6,073 bases of DNA from Bacillota bacterium (GTDB taxonomy: Bacteria > Bacillota > UBA994). The notes under the pieces were generated by a model. The model had not been told where the DNA came from. It searched no databases and worked only from the letters and a program-made list of their open reading frames with translations. The position numbers were made by a program, and so were the translations under genes. Within the stretch, counting starts at the first letter, position 1. Each line of letters opens with the position of its first letter. The stretch spans positions 1-6,073 of the forward strand of contig QLUC01000094.1 of assembly GCA_018725275.1 (NCBI GenBank). The letters are read 5' to 3'. Below, piece after piece: positions 1 through 4,960 of this stretch.

Positions 1-1189
1 TTTCCTGCCATAGTGCCAAGCTTCCCTTCAGCTGGACGAAGCCTATGTCGCAGAAAGACCTGTTTTCCGCACTTTGCTCCCCCCGCCATACCTGCAGGAA
101 GCCATCCAACCGACCGCTTACTTGCTTAACAATCTGCTGCTCGAGTTCGGCGCTCTTTTGCTGCCAGATTATTAATGCCTGGTCGTGTCTCTCCTCCCAA
201 GAACCGAAGTATTTAGAATTAACCACCTCAACCATGGCCGAGATTTTCTCCCGGAGCTGTTCTTCTTCTCGCACCAGCCACTGCCGAAATATGTCGGCAG
301 TCTGCTCATTCCAGACTGCCAGATTAGACTGCAGCCAATGCACTGTTTGTTCGGCCTGATCTTGCCTCCAGGCGCTGTTTTCGACTTCTACTTGCCTTAT
401 TACTTGCTTCTTCCATTCCACGATTTCGGCCCGCAGTCTATCCGCTACCTCCTTCTGCCACCATGATGCTTCGTTATGTGCCTGCAGCTGTTGCTTTTGC
501 AGCATATCAAGCAGTTCCTGGCGCCATGCTTCCCTCAGAACAGACCACTCTTCTTTTTCAAGCAAACAATGGGTATCAAGGGTCGCCTTCTGCATCGCGA
601 GACTGTCGGCCTGCAAAGTTGCCAATTGCTGCGTCATGGCAGCTACTTGCGCATCGCGAAGCTCCTTTTCGAGCTCGGCAAAGCGCCCCCTTTCACGATG
701 CATTACTTCTTGCTCGCGCCATTCCACCTCCAATTCTCGCAATTCCTGGCGCAATTTCTCGCCCCACTCGATTTCAAGCTCCGCTAACCTACCATTTTGT
801 TGTTCTTGCCATGCTGCCTCGCGCTCGTCAATGTCCTGGCGTAATTTGGTGATGCCAAGTTGCAGGTCGGCACTTACCCGCCGTTGATTCTCGCGCAACC
901 AATCTAGCGCCTTACTCTCACTCTCATTTTTCCGTTGCATTAGCCAATCATCTTCGAGCTTGGCCTGTCTATCGGCGATGGCTTCAAGCAGTTTTCTTTC
1001 CTGTTCGTCAATTCTCGCCCGTTCGACCTTGCGCCATTCGACATCTAGGAGCCGTTGCTCCTTTTCGAGCGCCTCATTCACTTGTTTTTCGCGCTTCAAA
1101 CGCTCATTTTCTAGACGCTTACGCCATGACAAGGTGCTTTCCGTTGGAATCTCCTTCTCAACCGGGTTTGCGGCTTTTTTTTTGGGCAT
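1..1189 (-). CDS. Trp-rich long coiled-coil protein of unknown function (partial, C-terminus beyond window)
   Basis: I do not recognise this protein. The minus-strand frame starting with ATG at 1189 runs through 396 codons without a stop and leaves the window at position 1. The product opens with a short basic segment (MPKKKAANP). It is then almost entirely predicted helix: Glu, Gln, Arg, Lys, Leu and Ala dominate and there is no Pro after residue 15. It has no signal peptide or membrane segment, so it is probably cytoplasmic. Trp is about four times more frequent than normal (20 of 396) and strictly spaced: residues 22, 52, 82, 97, 127, 142, 157, then 244, 259, 274 are multiples of 15 apart within each block, and later ones are 11 or 26 apart. 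The usual context is acidic-Trp-basic, as in VEWRK, VEWRE and VEWKK. I chose the start because GGGGAGGGG (1195-1203) lies 5 bases upstream. In-frame ATGs at 1219 and 1216 lack such a site, and an in-frame TAA precedes them. A structural, filament-like or scaffold role is only inference. Confidence 0.85.
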   Translation of the reverse strand, partial: MPKKKAANPVEKEIPTESTLSWRKRLENERLKREKQVNEALEKEQRLLDVEWRKVERARIDEQERKLLEAIADRQAKLEDDWLMQRKNESESKALDWLRENQRRVSADLQLGITKLRQDIDEREAAWQEQQNGRLAELEIEWGEKLRQELRELEVEWREQEVMHRERGRFAELEKELRDAQVAAMTQQLATLQADSLAMQKATLDTHCLLEKEEWSVLREAWRQELLDMLQKQQLQAHNEASWWQKEVADRLRAEIVEWKKQVIRQVEVENSAWRQDQAEQTVHWLQSNLAVWNEQTADIFRQWLVREEEQLREKISAMVEVVNSKYFGSWEERHDQALIIWQQKSAELEQQIVKQVSGRLDGFLQVWRGEQSAENRSFCDIGFVQLKGSLALWQE

Positions 1190-1194
1190 GCTTT

Positions 1195-1203
1195 CCCCTC
1201 CCC
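1195..1203 (-). promoter_or_regulatory. Ribosome binding site that fixes the start of the coiled-coil gene
   Basis: On the minus strand GGGGAGGGG sits 5 bases before the ATG at 1189. It is the only purine-rich Shine-Dalgarno-like stretch near the three possible in-frame ATGs, so it favours the 1189 start over those at 1216 and 1219. Confidence 0.65.
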
Positions 1204-1219
1204 TTTGGCAGTTCATCAT

Positions 1220-1248
1220 ATCTTATGCAAAAAGGGGGGTTCCGTGAA
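1220..1248 (-). promoter_or_regulatory. Candidate sigma-A-type promoter for the coiled-coil gene
   Basis: On the minus strand, TTCACG (1248-1243) and TAAGAT (1225-1220) are separated by 17 bases. Each hexamer matches the vegetative consensus at four of six positions. Transcription would begin near 1213, giving a leader of about 25 bases that still includes the GGGGAGGGG ribosome site but excludes the upstream in-frame ATGs. This agrees with the chosen start. It is based on sequence inspection only; an overlapping TATGAT slightly downstream has no suitably spaced -35. Confidence 0.35.
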
Positions 1249-1264
1249 GCCAAAATATTCGTTG

Positions 1265-1294
1265 GTGTCATAAACACTGAATCTGTGCTAAGAT
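1265..1294 (+). promoter_or_regulatory. Candidate extended -10 promoter for the membrane protein-hydrolase unit
   Basis: TAAGAT at 1289-1294 is preceded by TG at 1286-1287, which is the extended -10 arrangement. A weak -35-like GTGTCA at 1265-1270 lies 18 bases upstream. A start near 1301 would place the ATG at 1341 about 40 bases into the transcript. It would also put the ATG at 1293 inside the promoter, which argues against that codon as the start. The -35 lies in a small inverted repeat (GTGT, five bases, ACAC at 1265-1277) that could be an operator, though it is very short. Confidence 0.35.
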
Positions 1295-1325
1295 GAACTG
1301 GAATGTTTACTGTTTCTACAAAGCT

Positions 1326-1332
1326 AGGGAGG
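1326..1332 (+). promoter_or_regulatory. Ribosome binding site that fixes the start of the membrane protein gene
   Basis: AGGGAGG lies 8 bases before the ATG at 1341. The in-frame ATG 16 codons upstream, at 1293, has no comparable site and overlaps the candidate -10 element, so 1341 is the better start. Confidence 0.7.
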
Positions 1333-1340
1333 ATAAACCC

Positions 1341-1757
1341 ATGTTCAATTACGTTTTTGTCATACTCTTAGCGGCCATGTGGTGGATTGTATTCCTTCTA
1401 CCTGTTCCCAAAAAGAAAAAGAACAAAGCCCGTCTCTTATTTGTGGTCCGCTCAGCGGGGATTTGGTGGGTCCTTGGCATGTCCTATAATTTCTTGGGTT
1501 TTCTCATGCCAAATAGGTCCTTGCTCGGAGTGTTCGATAAAATATTACTATATACGATTGCCCTTCCCTGTCGCTTGGGTATAGGCCTCGAAAATGCCCG
1601 AGTGAATGCCTTTGCCCTGGCTCGTTTCGACTTGGCTCTCGCCATGATACTCGGTTTGCCTTGGGCGCTTATCGGCAGCTTCTTCATCTATGGCGCCATT
1701 GCCGGCGTGAGAAAGAGCCGTCTTGTAGGGCAACGCCGAGATTTATCAAGCATGTAG
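1341..1757 (+). CDS. Small integral membrane protein of unknown function
   Basis: This 138-residue protein matches no family I can name. It begins with a hydrophobic segment at about residues 3-22 that contains a Trp-Trp pair. A strongly basic loop follows (four consecutive Lys at about 24-27), then a second hydrophobic segment at about 32-56, also with a Trp-Trp pair. A mixed, less certain hydrophobic stretch lies at about 61-83, and a final long segment at about 99-123 ends in a basic tail (RKSR). The basic loop just after the first segment suggests that the first segment is inserted with its C-terminal side in the cytoplasm. Three or four membrane crossings are likely. The gene ends in TAG, and the next gene starts 28 bases later with its own strong ribosome site, so the two probably share a transcript. 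That suggests, but does not prove, a link to the downstream amidohydrolase, for example in transport of a small nitrogen compound. The start at 1341 rests on AGGGAGG 8 bases upstream. Confidence 0.75.
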   Translation: MFNYVFVILLAAMWWIVFLLPVPKKKKNKARLLFVVRSAGIWWVLGMSYNFLGFLMPNRSLLGVFDKILLYTIALPCRLGIGLENARVNAFALARFDLALAMILGLPWALIGSFFIYGAIAGVRKSRLVGQRRDLSSM

Positions 1758-1785
1758 CGGCCGCAGGCTGAAGGAGGACTTAGCA

Positions 1786-2556
1786 ATGCAGATAAAAGTT
1801 ACTCTTGTGCAGATGGACATTGCCCTCGGCGACAAGGAACAGAACCTGTCTCGGGCGCGCCAGCTAACGGCCCAGGTCGCGAAGAGCCATTTTATCTTAT
1901 TGCCGGAACTGTGGAACACCGGCTACGCCCTCGAGCGCGCCAAAGAGCTGGCCGAAGGCGAAAGAGGCCCCTCGACCGACTTCATGACCCACTTAGCACG
2001 GCAGACTGAAGCATACGTGGGCGGCTCGTTGTTGATGCGTCGCCATGACCACGTATGTAACACTTTTGTCTTAATCGCCCCTAGTGGCCAAATTGTCGCT
2101 ACCTATGATAAAACTCATCTGTTCAAGCTCATGAACGAGGATAAATATTTAAGCCCAGGTAAATCACTTGTCGCTGTACCCACTGCCTGGGGTCAGGTCG
2201 GGCTGGCCATTTGTTATGACCTGCGGTTTCCGGAAATTTTTCGTCAATATGCCGACGTGCCAGTCGATTTCAACTTACTCGTGGCCGAATGGCCACTGCC
2301 CCGCCTGGAACACTGGCGTACCCTCGTGCGCGCCCGGGCCATCGAAAACCAATGTTACATGCTGGCGTGTAATCGCGTCGGGCATGACCCTAGCAATACC
2401 TTCTTCGGGCACTCCCTCGTTGTTGACCCCTGGGGAGAAATTTTGCTCGAAGCAGGCGACAGTGAAGGGGTATTTACGGTCGAAATTGATACGGCGAGCC
2501 TCATGACGGCGCGGGCCAAAATTCCGGTGTTAAGTGACCGGAGACGGGATTTATAG
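1786..2556 (+). CDS. Carbon-nitrogen hydrolase (nitrilase superfamily), probable omega-amidase-like
   Basis: This 256-residue protein is full length for a single-domain member of the nitrilase superfamily, which hydrolyses amide or carbamoyl C-N bonds through a Glu-Lys-Cys triad. All three residues are visible in family contexts: Glu41 in LLPELWNTGY, Lys109 in YDKTHLF, and the nucleophile Cys143 in GLAICYDLRFPE. Glu118 in MNEDKYLSPG lies in the region where the family carries an additional active-site Glu. The CYDLRFPE motif and compact size resemble the omega-amidase (2-oxoglutaramate or 2-oxosuccinamate amidase, Nit2/YafV-like) branch. The substrate cannot be settled by eye, and N-carbamoyl or other amidase activity remains possible. 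There is no signal peptide, so it is cytosolic. AAGGAGG at 1771-1777, 8 bases before the ATG, supports the start. It is the second gene of a probable two-gene unit with the small membrane protein, and ends in TAG 31 bases from the end of the convergent regulator gene. Confidence 0.92.
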   Translation: MQIKVTLVQMDIALGDKEQNLSRARQLTAQVAKSHFILLPELWNTGYALERAKELAEGERGPSTDFMTHLARQTEAYVGGSLLMRRHDHVCNTFVLIAPSGQIVATYDKTHLFKLMNEDKYLSPGKSLVAVPTAWGQVGLAICYDLRFPEIFRQYADVPVDFNLLVAEWPLPRLEHWRTLVRARAIENQCYMLACNRVGHDPSNTFFGHSLVVDPWGEILLEAGDSEGVFTVEIDTASLMTARAKIPVLSDRRRDL

Positions 2557-2587
2557 GCAACTCGTTTTGGCCTAAGACAAGGACCAG

Positions 2588-3550
2588 CTACTGATAAAAG
2601 CTCGCCATTTTACTGAGGCTCCTTTGGAGGCTATCCCGAAGCGAAGTAGGCTCTAGCACTTCCGCGTGTTCGGCATAGGTGAGTACCCAGCGTTGAAATT
2701 CCTCAAGACCCTCGATTTCCGCGGAAAAGATGACGCTTCCATCAGGGCTAGCCTCAATTTTCTGAGTGGGGTGCCACACGCTTTCGGCTATGAACCTCGA
2801 CACAGGAGGGGTAAACCTCACCCGCACTGTGTACTTGTCGCCCTTGATCATACTCCAAGCCGAGCCGAAAAAAGACTGCACATTGAAGTCCGCCAACCTT
2901 TGAAAGCAACGCTCCGACATGTTTAATTCCTTGATGCGATCAACACGAAAGACCCTCACTTGCTCGCGGAGGTGGCAATAAGCTATCACATACCAGGCCC
3001 CTTTGATGCTGTACAAGTGGTAGGGGTCTATTTCTCGCAGTTCGGCACGGTCGCGATAGAGAGTATAGTAGGTAATGCCCACGCCTTGGTGGTGCGCGAT
3101 GGCCTGCGTTAATTTGTCTAAATATTCATTGCAATCTGTTTCATCGCCGGTTCTTTCGGCTACCAGGCTGATGTAGGGCAGCGTTTCTATGATCACCTCT
3201 CGCTGCTCCGGCCCTAGCATTAGCGTGAGTTTTTGCAGCGCTGCCGCTAGGGCAGTGGCGTAGGGCAACTCATTGTTCTCGAGTGCCAGAGACCCGGCCA
3301 CCATGAGGGCATACAACTCCTCCGTGGATAATTCCTTGGTAGGCTTTCTTTCCTGCGCTGCGCGGCGAAAACCTCCATTGCTACCTGGATAGGCCTCAAC
3401 TTGAAAACCGCTTTCCTGCAAGGCATCAATGTCGCGATAAATAGTGCGCCTACTAGTCTTAAATAAATCTGCTAGTTCCTGCGCCCGCACCGTCCCCCGC
3501 TCTAGGATTAAATCCGCAATTTGCGCCATCCTGCCCGCTTTCTTTCTCAT
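2588..3550 (-). CDS. HTH-WYL domain transcriptional regulator
   Basis: This 320-residue protein has the standard three-part architecture of YafY-type regulators. A winged helix-turn-helix at about residues 8-63 binds DNA; its recognition region is TSRRTIYRDIDALQESG, followed by a Gly-rich wing SNGGFRR. A WYL domain at about 145-210 includes YRDRAELREIDPYHL and GAWYVIAY, where the signature reads Trp-Tyr-Val (186-188), then VFRVDRI. A C-terminal extension at about 238-316 resembles the WCX segment. WYL domains are thought to sense ligands such as nucleic acid pieces or nucleotides, so this is a ligand-responsive, DNA-binding cytoplasmic protein. Length and motifs look intact. The start is supported by AAAGGGGG about 8 bases upstream; Met8 is an alternative. 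It lies 52 bases downstream of the glutamate-synthase-like pseudogene on the same strand, with no terminator or clear promoter between, so it may be expressed from that gene's promoter. Its target is unknown; the neighbouring pseudogene promoter is one candidate. Confidence 0.93.
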   Translation of the reverse strand: MRKKAGRMAQIADLILERGTVRAQELADLFKTSRRTIYRDIDALQESGFQVEAYPGSNGGFRRAAQERKPTKELSTEELYALMVAGSLALENNELPYATALAAALQKLTLMLGPEQREVIIETLPYISLVAERTGDETDCNEYLDKLTQAIAHHQGVGITYYTLYRDRAELREIDPYHLYSIKGAWYVIAYCHLREQVRVFRVDRIKELNMSERCFQRLADFNVQSFFGSAWSMIKGDKYTVRVRFTPPVSRFIAESVWHPTQKIEASPDGSVIFSAEIEGLEEFQRWVLTYAEHAEVLEPTSLRDSLQRSLSKMASFYQ

Positions 3551-3602
3551 TCCACATACCCCCTTTGTTGCAATATTCCCTGCTCAGAGGTCAATTCCTG
3601 CT

Positions 3603-4838
3603 CTAGGGCTTTCTTGGTTTCCACGCCGGTCGCACCCCGGTTACTTCGCAGATAAATGGTGAGAGCCCGAAGAGATCTTCCTCTGAGAGATCCACGAGCG
3701 AGCATTTCCCAAGAGCCTGCAACCCCTGCGACAATTCCTCCCGACAAGCCTTGAGGAAATTACCTAGGTGTTTCGCACCCTGCTCTACATTGAAGCGCGA
3801 GGCGTAGCGACCGGTGTACCACACCACTTCGGTCGGCGGTTCGTAGGGCAGGGCCTTCAGAGTCTGCGTATGAGCTACCGCAAACAGTGCCGCCGTCCCG
3901 ATGTAGACGGCATCCGCACCGAGTGCCATGGCCTTGAGAAAGTCCCCCGGGGTAAAGAGACCACCGGCAACGATGAGACTGACTCTCTCCCGAGCGCGCA
4001 ATTTTTCTAACTGCCGCACTGCCCGGCAGAGCGCCATGACGGTAGGCAGACCAAAATCATCCTGCAGAGTAGGTGAGGACCCCTTGGTGGCGGCCTCTGC
4101 ACCATCGATGGCGATAAAATCAACGCCACTCTTTACTAAGAAGGTGATATCCTGCTCGATGTCCATGCCCGCCGCAATTTTTGCCCCAATGGGAACTCCA
4201 CCGGTTATCCCCCGCAATTATTCAATAAAGGCACCAAAATCGGCAGGGGTGGCGTCTATATCAGCAGGCTCAATCCTATGCCCCACTCCTCCCATCGCCC
4301 CTTGCCCAATTTAGATCTCAATGGCATCAGCCTGCACAAGTTCCTCTAGCGCCTTACCCCAAGTGGCACGATTATACTGCAAAATGTAATGTCTGGCTGC
4401 CAGACGCTCGGCAGGGAGGAAGGGCCCTTCGCCACCATTAATAGCCGCGCCCCCCAGAGTAGCACCCTTAGCGAGAGCCACTTTGACCTTAGCACTCAGG
4501 GCCTCGCCATACGCCATAGCCGCAACGATAATCGGCGTTTGCACCTTGAGGGGCCTCTTAGCGCGCGGAGAGCCGAGGGGTCTAGCTATCGCCGCTCCCT
4601 TTTCGGCACGCAGATTTGCTTCTATGATATTCTGTACGCCAACGCGCTTGCTCGCCGAATAAAACTCCGCCAAATTTTCATCATAATCATCTGTCATAAC
4701 GCGCGTCATTGCCCAGCGCGTGGCCTGTTGACCCACAAAGCGCATCACCCAAACGGCCCCGAACTTTGCTAGCAGGGAAGCCCCTAGGCGAGAAGCCAAT
4801 CTCCCTAGTTCCGACTTACTCATCTCCACTTTTTTCAC
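3603..4838 (-). pseudogene. FMN-binding glutamate synthase family protein, interrupted by two in-frame TAA stops
   Basis: Read straight through, this frame gives 411 codons resembling the stand-alone FMN/glutamate-synthase-domain proteins related to the central part of GltB. The start region holds AAMAYGEAL and GAAINGGEGPFLP, which match the family's AMSYG...NTGEGG core. The first TAA (4311-4313, codon 176) falls in ADAIEI-stop-IGQGA, where the family has Lys or Gln before the QGA motif. Thirty codons later a second TAA (4218-4220) precedes LRGITGGVPIGAKIAAG. The remainder is intact: IDGAEAATKGSSP, DDFGLPT, VAGGLFTPGDFLKA, GADAVYIGTAAL, then WYTGR and a terminal TAG. The Cys cluster that binds iron-sulfur in true GltB is absent, as I recall for these short homologues. 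No ribosome site precedes the second or third segment, so independent fragments look unlikely. The start is probably GTG at 4838 with AGGAG 4 bases upstream; ATG at 4823 is possible. The read-through length is shorter than the roughly 500 residues I recall for this family. An intact frame with two stops suggests recent inactivation; recoding is unlikely. Confidence 0.85.
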
Positions 4839-4873
4839 CTCACTCCTAGCATGCCAAATTTACTACAAAAGAA

Positions 4874-4937
4874 GTCGTAGGAGCGTGAAACGGTGGGTAT
4901 TCGTGATTCATGGTCCATTGCCTTGTCGTAGTTGCGT
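4874..4937. repeat. Degenerate 13-base direct repeat in the divergent intergenic region
   Basis: GTCGTAGGAGCGT at 4874-4886 and GTCGTAGTTGCGT at 4925-4937 match at 11 of 13 positions and are spaced 51 bases start to start. They lie between the divergent glutamate-synthase-like and S9 peptidase genes. Paired direct repeats of this kind can be regulator sites, but two short copies could also be chance. I saw no convincing -35/-10 pair for either gene in this 122-base gap. Confidence 0.3.
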
Positions 4938-4960
4938 TGTGACAAAACAGGAGGGAAAAT

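Noticed and set aside
45..1247. Several plus-strand open frames of 80-130 codons
   Set aside because: They lie opposite the continuous 396-codon minus-strand frame, have Cys/Ser/Pro-rich low-quality translations, and lack consistent ribosome sites. They are shadows of the coiled-coil gene.
1293..1340. Upstream ATG extending the small membrane protein by 16 residues
   Set aside because: It has no ribosome site and overlaps the candidate -10 element. AGGGAGG positions the start at 1341.
1484..1733. Minus-strand frames opposite the membrane protein
   Set aside because: They are short, have basic composition typical of antisense shadows, and lack ribosome sites.
2553..2577. Possible terminator between the convergent hydrolase and regulator genes
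   Set aside because: TAGGC (2554-2558) and GCCTA (2570-2574) could pair, but the stem has only 5 base pairs, the loop is long and no T-run follows on either strand.
3603..4217. A separate 204-codon gene starting at TTG after the second TAA
   Set aside because: No ribosome site precedes it, and its sequence begins mid-domain within the glutamate synthase fold. It is the continuation of the interrupted gene.
4218..4313. Selenocysteine or pyrrolysine recoding of the two internal stops
   Set aside because: Both stops are TAA. Known recoding uses TGA or TAG, and no recoding stem-loop was evident.
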